Source: Kribbia dieselivorans NBRC 106261 (GTDB lineage: Bacteria > Actinomycetota > Actinomycetes > Actinomycetales > Dermatophilaceae). Taken from it: a stretch of 45,867 nt of DNA. This document shows, in pieces, positions 8,684-16,739 of the stretch (positions within the stretch are counted from its first letter, which is position 1; every line of letters starts with the position of its first letter). A model generated the notes under the pieces. The model was not told where the DNA came from. It was given only the letters and a program-made list of their open reading frames with translations, and made no database searches. A program made the translations under genes and the position numbers. Location of the stretch: NCBI RefSeq assembly GCF_001552435.1, contig NZ_BCRE01000001.1, positions 1 to 45,867 of the forward strand, written 5' to 3'.

Positions 8684-9469
8684 ATGTCGCAGGAGCGCCG
8701 CCGGGGCCGCCGCCCATCGCTGGACACCGACCTGCGATCGGCCGTCGTCTGGGGGCTGGTCCGCGACCTCGCCGCAGCCCGCACCACCGAACTCGGTCGA
8801 CCGCTGCGCGTGCTCGACGTCGGTGGCGGCACGGGCGGGTTGGCCGTGCCGCTGGCCGAGCAGGGCCACAGCGTGCTCGTCGTCGACCCGAACCCCAACG
8901 CGCTCGCGTCGCTGCGACGCCGGGCGGCCGAGTCCACCGACCCGGCCACGACGACGCGGATCACCGCTCGGCAGGGGGAGTTGGCGTCGTTGCCGCAGGT
9001 GCTCAGCGCCGGCGAGGTCGATCTCGTCTGCTGCCACGGCACCCTCGAGCTGACCGACGACCCGGCCGGCGCGCTGCGCTCCATCGCCGACGTGCTCGCG
9101 CCGGGTGGGCACCTGTCCCTGGTCGCGGCGCAGCGCCTCGCGGCCGTGTTCAACCGGGTGCTCGCCGGCCACATCAAGGCCGCCCAGGCCGTGCTGACCA
9201 GCGAGACCGGCACCTGGGGCGACATGGACCCCCTGCCGCGCCGCTTCGACCGCGAGCCCCTGCTCGACCTCGTCGCCGACGCCGGTTTCGCCGTGGAGTC
9301 GACCTCCGGGGTACGCATCTTCTCCGACATCGTCCCCAACGACGCGGCCGACACCGAGGTCGAGCGGGTCGCGCTGCTCGAGCTGGAGCGCCAGGCCGCG
9401 ACCGGCGCGCAGGCCGACGTGCTCAGCCAGATCGCGCCGGCGCTGCACGTGCTGGCCCGCCGCGACTGA
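8684..9469 (+). CDS. Class I SAM-dependent methyltransferase
   Basis: 261 aa, ATG 8684 with AAGGAG at 8673-8678. Rossmann-fold methyltransferase: motif I LRVLDVGGGTGGLAVPL (residues about 31-47), motif II acidic residue in VLVVDPNPNALASL, motif IV VDLVCCHGTLELTDDP and post-motif VLAPGGHLSLVA. Nothing in the sequence defines the substrate; similar proteins in actinobacteria are often annotated as ubiquinone/menaquinone-type or unknown methyltransferases. It abuts galE (1 nt gap), so the two are probably one transcript. Length is ordinary for the family. Confidence 0.85.
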   Translation: MSQERRRGRRPSLDTDLRSAVVWGLVRDLAAARTTELGRPLRVLDVGGGTGGLAVPLAEQGHSVLVVDPNPNALASLRRRAAESTDPATTTRITARQGELASLPQVLSAGEVDLVCCHGTLELTDDPAGALRSIADVLAPGGHLSLVAAQRLAAVFNRVLAGHIKAAQAVLTSETGTWGDMDPLPRRFDREPLLDLVADAGFAVESTSGVRIFSDIVPNDAADTEVERVALLELERQAATGAQADVLSQIAPALHVLARRD

Positions 9470-9470
9470 C

Positions 9471-10493
9471 ATGCGCATCCTCGTCACCGGCGGAGCCGGG
9501 TACATCGGCTCCCACACGGTCGTCCAGCTCGCCGCGGCCGGCCACGACGTCGTCATCGTCGACAACTTCGCGAACGCCAAACGGAGCGTCGTGCCCCGCC
9601 TCGAGGCCCTGACCGGCACGACGATCCCGGTGCACGCGTTCGATCTCACCGACCGGGTGCGCACCGACGAACTCTTCGCCACCGAGCACCTCGACGCCGT
9701 GATCCACTTCGCCGGGCTCAAGGCCGTCGGCGAATCGGCGAGGAAACCTCTCGAGTACTACGAGAACAACCTCGGATCGACGTTCTCCCTGCTGGCCGCG
9801 ATGCGTCGCCACGACGTGGGCCGACTCGTGTTCTCGAGTTCCGCGACGGTCTATGGCGACCGCGCTCCGGTGCCGTATCGCGAGGACTACGAACCGCTGG
9901 CCGCGGTCAACCCCTACGGGCGCACCAAGGTGATGATCGAGCACGTGCTGGCCGATGCCGCCGCGGCCGACGAGTCGCTCAAGGTGGCCGTGCTGCGCTA
10001 CTTCAACCCGATCGGCGCCCACCCGTCGGGCACGATCGGTGAGGACCCGCTCGGCATCCCCAACAACCTCCTGCCGATCATCGCGCAGGTCGCGGTCGGG
10101 CGCCGCGACAAGCTCAGCGTCTTCGGCGACGACTACCCGACCGCCGACGGCACGTGCGAGCGCGACTACATCCACGTCGAGGACCTCGCCGCCGGGCACC
10201 TCGCCGCCCTCGACGCGCTCGCCGAGGCCCAGGCCCCGGTCAACGTCTGGAACCTCGGCACCGGCCGCGGCACGAGCGTGCTCGAGATGGTGACGGCCTT
10301 CGAGAAGGCCTCCGGAACGGCGATCCCGTATGAGATCGCCGGCCGCCGTGAGGGTGACCTGGCCGCGTACTGGGCCGACCCGACCAAGGCGCACGCGGAG
10401 CTCGGATGGCGCGCGACCCGCGACATCGACGACATGTGCGCCGACACGTGGCGCTGGCAGCAGGGCAACCCGAACGGGTATCCCGACGCCTGA
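9471..10493 (+). CDS. galE: UDP-glucose 4-epimerase
   Basis: Extended SDR enzyme interconverting UDP-glucose and UDP-galactose for cell-surface glycan precursors. 340 aa, full length. NAD-binding motif MRILVTGGAGYIGSHT at the N-terminus; FAGLKAVGESARKPLEYY; SSSATVYGD with the catalytic serine; YGRTK as the Y-x3-K pair; RYFNPIGAHPSGTIGEDP; RDYIHVEDLAAGH. All match GalE specifically. ATG 9471 begins 1 nt after the methyltransferase stop, suggesting coupling. It is followed by the 20-bp perfect inverted repeat at 10511-10556. Confidence 0.95.
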   Translation: MRILVTGGAGYIGSHTVVQLAAAGHDVVIVDNFANAKRSVVPRLEALTGTTIPVHAFDLTDRVRTDELFATEHLDAVIHFAGLKAVGESARKPLEYYENNLGSTFSLLAAMRRHDVGRLVFSSSATVYGDRAPVPYREDYEPLAAVNPYGRTKVMIEHVLADAAAADESLKVAVLRYFNPIGAHPSGTIGEDPLGIPNNLLPIIAQVAVGRRDKLSVFGDDYPTADGTCERDYIHVEDLAAGHLAALDALAEAQAPVNVWNLGTGRGTSVLEMVTAFEKASGTAIPYEIAGRREGDLAAYWADPTKAHAELGWRATRDIDDMCADTWRWQQGNPNGYPDA

Positions 10494-10510
10494 GCGCCCC
10501 CCCTCCGCCG

Positions 10511-10556
10511 GTTCGAGGTATTACCGACCGCTGCAACGGTCGGTAATACCTCGAAC
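10511..10556 (+). terminator. Perfect 20-bp inverted repeat downstream of galE
   Basis: Two 20-nt arms (10511-10530 and 10537-10556) are exact reverse complements around a CTGCAA loop. The arm begins GTTCGAGGTATTACC. There is no T-run after it on either strand. CCTCC at 10502-10506 can pair with GGAGG at 10559-10563 through an internal mismatch. Its position after galE suggests transcription termination or 3'-end protection. The flank CCTCCGCCG resembles the edge of the hairpins at 16640, 17574 and 29516. Confidence 0.7.
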
Positions 10557-10603
10557 GGGGAGGAGTCGCGTGCGTTGTCGGTCGCAACTGGTGCAATGGA
10601 GTC

Positions 10604-11857
10604 ATGAGTCGTCGCCAGTTCGCGTTGCCGGAGCGCAGCTCCAGCGAGCCTCCCGACGACACCGGCTGCACGATTCTCCACGTCGACATGGATGCGTTCT
10701 ATGCCTCGGCGTCGCTGCTGGCCCACCCCGAACTCGTCGGCACGCCGGTCATCATCGGTGGCGGCACTCGCTCGGTCGTGCTCTCGGCGACGTACGAGGC
10801 GCGCCGTTACGGGGTGACCTCGGCGATGCCGATGACGCGGGCGCGCCGGCTGTGCCCGATCGCCACCGTGCTCCCGCCCGATCACGACCTGTACGCGTCG
10901 ATCTCGGCGGCGGTCATGGACACGTTCCATGACGTGACTCCGCTCGTCGAGCCGCTCAGTCTGGACGAGGCGTTCCTCGACGTGAGCGGCGCGGTGCGGC
11001 TGCTCGGCTCACCGTCCACGATCGGGCAGCATCTGCGCGACACGATCGCCGACGAGCAGGGCATCACCGCCAGTGTCGGAGTCGCGTCGACGAAGTTCGT
11101 CGCCAAACTCGCCTCCGGCCTGGCCAAGCCCGATGGCATGGTCGTCGTGCCGCACGCCGAGGTCATCCCGTTCGTGCAGCAGTTGCCCGTCGGCGCGCTG
11201 TGGGGCGTGGGTGACAAGACGGAGGAGCGTTTGATCGCCTTGGGGTTGCGCACCGTCGCCGACATCGCGCACACGCCGGTCGAGACGCTGCGCCGGGCGA
11301 TGGGGGAGGCGAGCGGGCAGGCGCTGCACGACCTGGCGTGGGCGCGTGATCCGCGGCGGGTCGAGCCGGTGCAACGGGAGCGCAGCATCGGCCACGACGA
11401 GACGTTCGGCGCCGACGTCGACGACCCGGCCGTCATCCACCGCACCCTGCTCAAGTTGGCGGACCGGGCGGCGGCGCGGCTGCGCAAGCACGGGCTCGTG
11501 GGGCGCACGGTGACGATCCGGGTGCGGTTCGCCGACTTCACGACGATCACCCGGTCGAAGACGCTGTCGCAGCCGACCGACGTCAGTCGCGACCTGTACG
11601 ACACCGCGCGCGGGCTCTATGACGCGCTCGGGCTGCAGCGCGCCCGGCTGAGGCTGGTCGGCGTGCGCGTCGAGGGGCTATCGGATGCCGAGACGACGCC
11701 GGTGCAGGTGCGCCTGGACGAGCCGGAGCACAGTTGGCGCGACGCCGACCGCGCGGTGGACCGTGCCAGCGCCCGCTTCGGCGCCGGGGCCGTGCGCCCG
11801 GCCAGCCTGATCGGTGACCGGGGGCGTGACGAGGGGCGCGACCGCCGCCGGTCGTGA
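10604..11857 (+). CDS. dinB: DNA polymerase IV (Y-family)
   Basis: Translesion DNA polymerase. 417 aa. The catalytic palm residues are present: HVDMDAFYASASLL (residues about 26-39) with the first Asp, and the LSLDEAFLDV motif with the Asp-Glu pair (near nt 10960), so this is an active DinB rather than the non-catalytic ImuB that partners DnaE2. Also visible: YEARRYGVTSAMPMTRA, ASVGVASTKFVAKLAS and a helix-hairpin-helix region (LWGVGDKTEERLIALGLRT), then the little-finger domain. ATG 10604 has GGAG only 2 nt upstream, so initiation may not use it. The C-terminus is a short Arg/Asp-rich tail. With dnaE2 and the uracil glycosylase remnant, the first 18 kb contains three DNA-damage genes, though not in one operon. 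Confidence 0.93.
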   Translation: MSRRQFALPERSSSEPPDDTGCTILHVDMDAFYASASLLAHPELVGTPVIIGGGTRSVVLSATYEARRYGVTSAMPMTRARRLCPIATVLPPDHDLYASISAAVMDTFHDVTPLVEPLSLDEAFLDVSGAVRLLGSPSTIGQHLRDTIADEQGITASVGVASTKFVAKLASGLAKPDGMVVVPHAEVIPFVQQLPVGALWGVGDKTEERLIALGLRTVADIAHTPVETLRRAMGEASGQALHDLAWARDPRRVEPVQRERSIGHDETFGADVDDPAVIHRTLLKLADRAAARLRKHGLVGRTVTIRVRFADFTTITRSKTLSQPTDVSRDLYDTARGLYDALGLQRARLRLVGVRVEGLSDAETTPVQVRLDEPEHSWRDADRAVDRASARFGAGAVRPASLIGDRGRDEGRDRRRS

Positions 11858-11891
11858 CAGTGAACCCAGGTGGGATCATCGGAGTATGGCC

Positions 11892-12041
11892 ATGACTCCG
11901 CGGATCCCTGACGAAAACGAGCGCGGGCGGCAGGCGATTCGCGAGGCCGCCTCACGACGGGGACACGAAGAGCGAGTCCGAGCGTTGTCCGCGCGCGGTC
12001 GCCGGCGCTACACGGACCTGTTGACCCGACTCGGCCCCTGA
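11892..12041 (+). CDS. Small charged hypothetical protein
   Basis: 49 aa, ATG 11892 with GGAG at 11881-11884 (7-nt spacing); an upstream in-frame ATG at 11886 is too close to that site. The product, beginning MTPRIPDENERGRQAIREAA, is almost entirely charged helix, rich in Arg and Glu, with no membrane segment or cysteine. It lies between dinB and the DUF3040 gene on the same strand. Codon use fits high-GC coding DNA. No family recognised; it could also be a chance ORF. Confidence 0.5.
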   Translation: MTPRIPDENERGRQAIREAASRRGHEERVRALSARGRRRYTDLLTRLGP

Positions 12042-12139
12042 TAGAAGCGAAGGTTTTCCACCGGGCTACCCTCCTCCCAGACTTGCCACGTATCCTTGAG
12101 AGCAGTTGACGGAGACCAGCGGAGGGGGAGGAGCGGCCG

Positions 12140-12583
12140 GTGCCCCTGTCTGACCACGAGCAAAAGAAGCTCGAAGAAATGGAACGGGCCCTCTTGGCCG
12201 AGGACCCGACGTTCGCGCAGCACATGCGCGGATCAGCGCTGCGCTCCGCCGGACGGAGCCTGAGATCGCGTCAGGTCATCGGTGGCGTCGGCGTGCTCGC
12301 TGGCATCGGAGTCGTCGTGCTCGGCATCACGACCCAACAGATCTGGATCGGTGCCATCGGCTTTGCCCTCATGGTCGCCAGTGCTGCCTGGGCGCTGACC
12401 GGTTCGGGGTCGACGAGTTCGGCGCCCGAGCGCGGTGCCCGCACCCCGCAGGGCAAGCGCGGCGCGGCGGGCAAGGCCTCACGTCCGGCCGCGGGCAAGG
12501 CCAAGCGCCAGCAGAACAAGACCGGCTTCATGCAACGCATGGAGGAACGCTGGGAGAAGCGCCGCCGCGACGGAGGCCGCTGA
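12140..12583 (+). CDS. DUF3040 membrane protein
   Basis: 147 aa, GTG 12140 behind an extended purine-rich ribosome site (12121-12134). The N-terminal MPLSDHEQKKLEEMERALLAEDP is the hallmark of DUF3040, followed by two transmembrane helices (residues about 50-66 and 71-90) and a basic, Lys/Arg/Ala-rich cytoplasmic tail. The gene is a conserved actinobacterial neighbour of dinB and, in many genomes, of the mraZ/fts division cluster. That cluster is not here: the next genes are on the other strand. A -10-like TATCCT is at 12091-12096. Function is unknown; a role at the membrane near cell division is only an inference from position in other genomes. Confidence 0.9.
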   Translation: MPLSDHEQKKLEEMERALLAEDPTFAQHMRGSALRSAGRSLRSRQVIGGVGVLAGIGVVVLGITTQQIWIGAIGFALMVASAAWALTGSGSTSSAPERGARTPQGKRGAAGKASRPAAGKAKRQQNKTGFMQRMEERWEKRRRDGGR

Positions 12584-12621
12584 CCGCGCTCCACTTGGTG
12601 CTGGCCACAGGGCCAAGCAAA

Positions 12622-12653
12622 GTGCCCGCCGCGCTGGACAGCGCGACGGGCAC
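12622..12653. terminator. Hairpin between convergent genes
   Basis: Arms GTGCCCGCCGCGCT (12622-12635) and AGCGCGACGGGCAC (12640-12653) pair with a single mismatch around GGAC. It sits between the DUF3040 stop (plus strand) and the alcohol dehydrogenase stop (minus strand), fitting a bidirectional terminator. No T-run follows, as is usual in high-GC actinobacteria. Confidence 0.75.
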
Positions 12654-12672
12654 ATGTGGTTTCAGGGAGAGA

Positions 12673-13521
12673 TCACTCCGGCAGCGTGGCGTACAACCGG
12701 CCGGTGACGGTGCCCTGCTTGAGGCGTTCCAGACCCGCTGGGATCTCGTCGAAACCGACCTCCGCTGCAGCGATCTTGAGGTCCCCGGAGGCGATCATGT
12801 CGATGACCGCGGCGAGGTGTTCCGGCTTGCCCTGGGACGACGCTCCGAGCAGGTCGATGTTTCGCATGACGAACTCGAACGACGCGAAGGGGAACTCGGT
12901 GCGACCCAAGCCGACGAGGACGACTCGACCGAAGCGCTTGACAGCCTCGAGCGCGCCCGTGGTCGTCGTGCCGAAGCCGGCAAAGTCGATGATGACGTCG
13001 AGGTCGGCGCCGGCCAACTCGGAGACGTCGTGGACGATCTCCGTGACGCCCTGCTCGCGGGCGATGGCCCACGGCTCGTCCTTCGGCTCGACGCCGTAGA
13101 CGGTGGCACCCAGCACGACGGCGATCCGCGCGCCGATCAGCCCCAGGCCACCGAGACCGACGATTCCGACACGGTCCCCCGCCTTGACCTGACCGCGGAC
13201 GACAACACCGGTGTAGGCGGCGAGACCGGCGTCGGTGGCGGCTGCCGCCTGCCCCCAGTCCATGCCCTCGGGCAACTTCACCAGACGCGCCGCGGTCGCC
13301 AGGAAGTACTCGGCGTAGGCACCGTCATGGGTGCCGCCGGGGGTGTCCTCGATCGAATCGGCGACGACCACCGCATCGCCGATGGCCCAGCCCGTCACGT
13401 CCGGGCCGAGCGCGGTGATGACACCGGAGGCCTCGTGTCCCAGAATCAGCGGCAGGCCGTGCGGGGTGGGGATGACACCCTCCATGACCCCGACGTCACT
13501 GTGGCACAGCCCGGCGGTCAC
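12673..13521 (-). CDS. Zinc-type alcohol dehydrogenase lacking its N-terminus
   Basis: Medium-chain NAD(P)-dependent alcohol dehydrogenase. In frame it opens directly at VTAGLCHSDVGVMEG, the catalytic zinc cysteine region that normally lies near residue 35-40, so about 30-35 N-terminal residues of the GroES-like domain are missing. The rest is intact: ILGHEASGVI (zinc His/Glu), Rossmann motif VGIVGLGGLGLIGA and a normal C-terminus. The structural-zinc loop with four cysteines is replaced by DSIEDTPGGTHDGAYAEY. The only plausible start is GTG 13519-13521, overlapping the DUF456 stop as GTGA. The upstream continuation of this frame into DUF456 is low-quality sequence. A deletion fusing the two genes, or a truncated pseudogene, is likely; a functional short form is possible. 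Confidence 0.75.
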   Translation of the reverse strand: MTAGLCHSDVGVMEGVIPTPHGLPLILGHEASGVITALGPDVTGWAIGDAVVVADSIEDTPGGTHDGAYAEYFLATAARLVKLPEGMDWGQAAAATDAGLAAYTGVVVRGQVKAGDRVGIVGLGGLGLIGARIAVVLGATVYGVEPKDEPWAIAREQGVTEIVHDVSELAGADLDVIIDFAGFGTTTTGALEAVKRFGRVVLVGLGRTEFPFASFEFVMRNIDLLGASSQGKPEHLAAVIDMIASGDLKIAAAEVGFDEIPAGLERLKQGTVTGRLYATLPE

Positions 13522-14060
13522 GCGGCGACGATGATGCCGCCGACCCACACGATCGCCACGGCCAAGGCGGTGGCCAACTCGATCCCCATCGAGTGCAGCA
13601 CGCCCCGCAGGGCCGCCTTCGTCGCGCTCCACGCCCGATCCAGGTCCTGGTGGCGCACGAACTCGTAGACGAAGATGCCGAGCACGAAGCCCGGCGGTGC
13701 CCCGAAGACGGGGATGACGAAGAACCCGACGATCCCTCCGACGACGCCGGAGAGCAACGCCCAGTTCGAGACTCCGTCACGTTTCATGCGCCGACCCGGC
13801 AGCACGACCTGCAACACCACCCCGGCGACGTACAGCGCCACGGCGATGCCGAAGGCCCACCACGCCGCGCTCGATCCGTTGTCCAGGGCCCATAGCCCGA
13901 CGCTGGCCACGCACAGCACGAGACCGGGCAGCACCGGCACGATGATCCCGAACACGCCCACGACGAACAGCAACGCGGGGATGAGCCAACCGGCGGCGCC
14001 GGGCAGAAAATCCACCCCGCCGACCGTGAGGGCGGCGGGGTGGACCAAGAGCGAGGTCAT
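13518..14060 (-). CDS. DUF456 membrane protein
   Basis: 180 aa, hydrophobic, with several transmembrane helices: about residues 22-42, 44-60, 64-85, 105-130 and 158-178. The pattern VFGIIVPVLPGLVLCVASVGLWAL and VVGGIVGFFVIPVFGAPPGFVLGIFVYEF matches DUF456, whose glycine-rich paired repeats recall glycine-zipper membrane proteins. ATG 14060 follows the stop of the zinc-ribbon gene by 11 nt, without an evident ribosome site, so the two are likely translated from one transcript. Its stop overlaps the GTG of the truncated alcohol dehydrogenase. Function unknown. Confidence 0.85.
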   Translation of the reverse strand: MTSLLVHPAALTVGGVDFLPGAAGWLIPALLFVVGVFGIIVPVLPGLVLCVASVGLWALDNGSSAAWWAFGIAVALYVAGVVLQVVLPGRRMKRDGVSNWALLSGVVGGIVGFFVIPVFGAPPGFVLGIFVYEFVRHQDLDRAWSATKAALRGVLHSMGIELATALAVAIVWVGGIIVAA

Positions 14061-14071
14061 GCGGTCATCGG

Positions 14072-14287
14072 TCAGGGAGTGTCGACCAAGGCCGGCGTGG
14101 AGTCGAGCTTGCTCGACTCGTCCTGGATCTCGGCCAGATCGCGCAACTTGGGCAGGTGCTCCCGGCCGTGATGGGCACAGAAGAACAGGATGCCTCCGCT
14201 GTGGAGACGGGCCTTCATGTACGCCTGAGCCCCGCAGCGATCGCAGCGGTCGGCCGCGGTCAGTGGTGCAGCAAGTGCAGTGGTCAC
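14072..14287 (-). CDS. DUF7455-type zinc-ribbon protein
   Basis: 71 aa, starting at GTG 14287 with AAGAAGG just upstream; a longer start at 14320 is less likely because the family begins close to LTAADRCDRCGAQAY. A Cys-x2-Cys (CDRCGAQAY) followed by C-x2-H (FFCAHHGREH) should bind one zinc. The short acidic C-terminus (DLAEIQDESSKLDS) is typical. The gene is found across actinobacteria next to the topoisomerase or sigma-factor genes. Function unknown; nucleic-acid or protein binding is plausible from the fold. Divergent from parE across a 187-nt region. Confidence 0.85.
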   Translation of the reverse strand: MTTALAAPLTAADRCDRCGAQAYMKARLHSGGILFFCAHHGREHLPKLRDLAEIQDESSKLDSTPALVDTP

Positions 14288-14474
14288 GGTCGCCCTTCTT
14301 TCTTTCTCAAAGCACCCCATCGACGGTGTGCCTACGAGTCAACAGTCAAACACGTCAAACCCTTCCCGGGGCAATCATCCCCACCACTGGGACGACAAAC
14401 GTGACCCATGTGAGACCCCAGCGCCGCGTGCCGATGCTGGGTTGTCGGCGGCGGCGCCTACTCTGGAGGGCGAG

Positions 14475-16631
14475 ATGAGTGCCACCACCGACCCCAAGCG
14501 CGCCGCGAAGAAGGCCGCCAGCAGCAAGTCCGCGTCCGATTACGGCGCCCACCACCTCCAGGTCCTCGAGGGGTTGGAGGCGGTGCGCAAGCGCCCGGGC
14601 ATGTACATCGGCTCGACCGACTCGCGCGGCCTGATGCACTGCCTGTGGGAGATCATCGACAACGCCGTCGACGAGGCGCTGGCCGGGCACGGTGATCGCA
14701 TCGACATCCGGCTGCACGCCGACCACTCCGTCGAGGTCGCCGACACCGGCCGCGGCATCCCGGTCGACATCGAGCCGCGCACCGGCCTGACCGGCGTCGA
14801 GGTCGTCTTCACCAAACTCCATGCCGGAGGCAAGTTCGGCGGGGGTTCGTACGCGGCCTCCGGTGGTCTGCACGGCGTGGGTGCGTCGGTGGTGAACGCG
14901 CTCTCGTCACGCCTGGACGTCGAGGTCGACCGCGGCGGCAAGACGTGGGCGATGTCGTTCCGCCGTGGTGAGCCGGGGTACTTCGACGACAACGGCGGCG
15001 CCAAGTCACCGAACAACCCGTTCACGCCGTTCGAAGCCGGCAGTGAACTGCAGGTCGTCGGCACGACCAAGCGCGGCGTGACCGGCACCCGGGTGCGGTA
15101 CTGGGCCGACCAACAGATCTTCCTCAAGGACGCCGAGTTCGACCACACGGCCCTGGCCAATCGCGCGCGCCAGACGAGCTTCCTCGTGCCGGGGCTGCAG
15201 CTGACCGTGCGTGATGAGCGCGGCCTGGCGGGCACCCCGGGCGCGGACGACCCGGTCGAGGAGAGCTTCAAGCACGATGGCGGCATCACCGAGTTCGTCG
15301 ACTTCCTCGCGCCCGACGCGCCGTTGACGGACGTGTGGCGCCTCGAGGGCAGCGGCACGTTCACCGAGACCGTGCCGGTCCTCGACGAGCAGGGGCACAT
15401 GACGCCGCAGGACGTCGACCGCACCTGCCACGTCGACGTCGCGCTGCGCTGGGGTACCGGCTACGACGCGACCACTCGTTCGTACGTCAACATCATCGCC
15501 ACGCCCAAGGGCGGCACGCACGTCTCCGGGTTCGAGCAGGCGCTGCTGCGCGTCTTCCGCAAGCAACTCGAGATCAACGCGCGCAAGCTCAAGGTCGGCA
15601 ACGACAAGGTCGAGAAGGAGGACGTGCTCGCCGGCTTGACCGCGGTCGTCACCGTCCGACTGGCCGAGCCGCAGTTCGAGGGTCAGACCAAGGAGGTGCT
15701 CGGCACCAGCGCGGTCAAGGGCATCGTCGCCAAGGTCGTCGAGTCCGAGTTGACGACGTGGCTGACCGCGACGAAGGGCGATGCGAAGGCCCAGTCCGGG
15801 CTGCTACTGGAGAAGGTCGTCTCGGAGATGAAGTCGCGCATCACCGCGCGCCAGTACAAGGAGACGCAGCGCCGCAAGACCGCGCTGGAGTCGAGTTCGC
15901 TGCCGGCGAAACTGCGCGACTGCCGCAGCACCGAGGTCGCGGCCACCGAACTGTTCATCGTCGAGGGTGACAGCGCCATGGGCACCGCCAAGGAGGCGCG
16001 CAACAGCGAGTTCCAGGCGCTGCTGCCGATCCGCGGGAAGATCCTCAACGTCCAGAAGGCCAACATCCAGGACATGCTCAAGAACGCCGAGTGTGCCTCG
16101 ATCATCCAGGTCATCGGCGCCGGTTCGGGGCGCACCTTCGACGTCGACGCTGCGCGGTACGGCAAGGTCATCATCATGACCGACGCCGATGTCGACGGCG
16201 CGCACATCCGCACGCTGCTGCTGACGCTGTTCTTCCGGTACATGCGCCCGCTGGTCGAGAAGGGCATGGTCTACGCCGCGGTGCCGCCGCTGCACCGGAT
16301 CGAGGTCGTCAACCCGGGGGCGAAGAAGAACGAGCTGATCTACACGTACTCCGAGGCGCAGATGCGCACGACGCTGGCGCAGGTGCAGAAGCGCAACCGC
16401 TCGATCAAGCAGCCCATCCAGCGGTACAAGGGTCTGGGGGAGATGGATGCCGACCAGCTCGCCGAGACGACGATGGATCCGCGTTTCCGCACGTTGCGGC
16501 GCGTGACGATGAGTGACGCCGAGCAGGCCGACCACGTGTTCGACCTGCTCATGGGCAGCGCCGTCGAGCCGCGCCGCGACTTCATCGTCGCCAGCGCCGA
16601 CGGCCTCGACCGCACCCGCATCGACGCGTAA
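14475..16631 (+). CDS. parE: DNA topoisomerase IV/gyrase-type subunit B
   Basis: ATPase subunit of a type IIA topoisomerase, forming A2B2 with the ParC-type subunit encoded convergently at 17658-20123. 718 aa from ATG 14475 (GGAGGGCGAG just upstream). GHKL ATPase motifs: EAVRKRPGMYIGSTDSRGL, WEIIDNAVDEALAGHGD (Asn/Glu for Mg-ATP), DTGRGIPVDI, then ASGGLHGVGASVVNALS. TOPRIM motifs: ELFIVEGDSAMG and IIMTDADVDGAHIRTLLLT; then the tail QRYKGLGEMDADQL. The N-terminus is a Lys/Ala-rich extension (about 25 residues). Pairing with ParC rather than gyrA distinguishes it from oriC-linked gyrB. Confidence 0.93.
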   Translation: MSATTDPKRAAKKAASSKSASDYGAHHLQVLEGLEAVRKRPGMYIGSTDSRGLMHCLWEIIDNAVDEALAGHGDRIDIRLHADHSVEVADTGRGIPVDIEPRTGLTGVEVVFTKLHAGGKFGGGSYAASGGLHGVGASVVNALSSRLDVEVDRGGKTWAMSFRRGEPGYFDDNGGAKSPNNPFTPFEAGSELQVVGTTKRGVTGTRVRYWADQQIFLKDAEFDHTALANRARQTSFLVPGLQLTVRDERGLAGTPGADDPVEESFKHDGGITEFVDFLAPDAPLTDVWRLEGSGTFTETVPVLDEQGHMTPQDVDRTCHVDVALRWGTGYDATTRSYVNIIATPKGGTHVSGFEQALLRVFRKQLEINARKLKVGNDKVEKEDVLAGLTAVVTVRLAEPQFEGQTKEVLGTSAVKGIVAKVVESELTTWLTATKGDAKAQSGLLLEKVVSEMKSRITARQYKETQRRKTALESSSLPAKLRDCRSTEVAATELFIVEGDSAMGTAKEARNSEFQALLPIRGKILNVQKANIQDMLKNAECASIIQVIGAGSGRTFDVDAARYGKVIIMTDADVDGAHIRTLLLTLFFRYMRPLVEKGMVYAAVPPLHRIEVVNPGAKKNELIYTYSEAQMRTTLAQVQKRNRSIKQPIQRYKGLGEMDADQLAETTMDPRFRTLRRVTMSDAEQADHVFDLLMGSAVEPRRDFIVASADGLDRTRIDA

Positions 16632-16639
16632 CCCAATTC

Positions 16640-16702
16640 CGCCGAGAGGTCACTGGTGGTGGCCTAACGTCGAGGTAGGCCACGACACGTGACCACTCGA
16701 CG
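16640..16702 (+). repeat. Long imperfect inverted repeat, CGCCGAG-ended family, copy A
   Basis: Two 27-nt arms (16640-16666, 16676-16702) match at 22 of 27 positions around ACGTCGAGG. The arm begins CGCCGAGAGGTCAC and its partner reads CGTCGAGTGGTCAC when reverse-complemented. It lies between parE and the uracil-DNA glycosylase remnant on the same strand. Outer bases match the repeats at 17574-17636 and 29516-29579, while the inner stem differs. It may act as a terminator, or be a mobile or REP-like unit. Confidence 0.65.
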
Positions 16703-16739
16703 TGGGTGTGGCCGACTGGTTGTCGACAGGGAGGTCGTC

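Noticed and set aside
10511-10556. LexA/SOS box upstream of dinB
   Set aside because: The GTTCG...CGAAC bases belong to the ends of a 20-bp hairpin with a 6-nt loop, not to a compact GAAC-N4-GTTC site.
13522-13632. Extending the alcohol dehydrogenase start into DUF456
   Set aside because: The added residues (Arg/Gly/Asp-rich) do not resemble a GroES-like N-terminus and are the shifted frame of DUF456.
12595-13668. Plus-strand open frame opposite the alcohol dehydrogenase
   Set aside because: The minus-strand product has zinc and Rossmann motifs; the plus-strand translation is His/Asp-rich shadow sequence.
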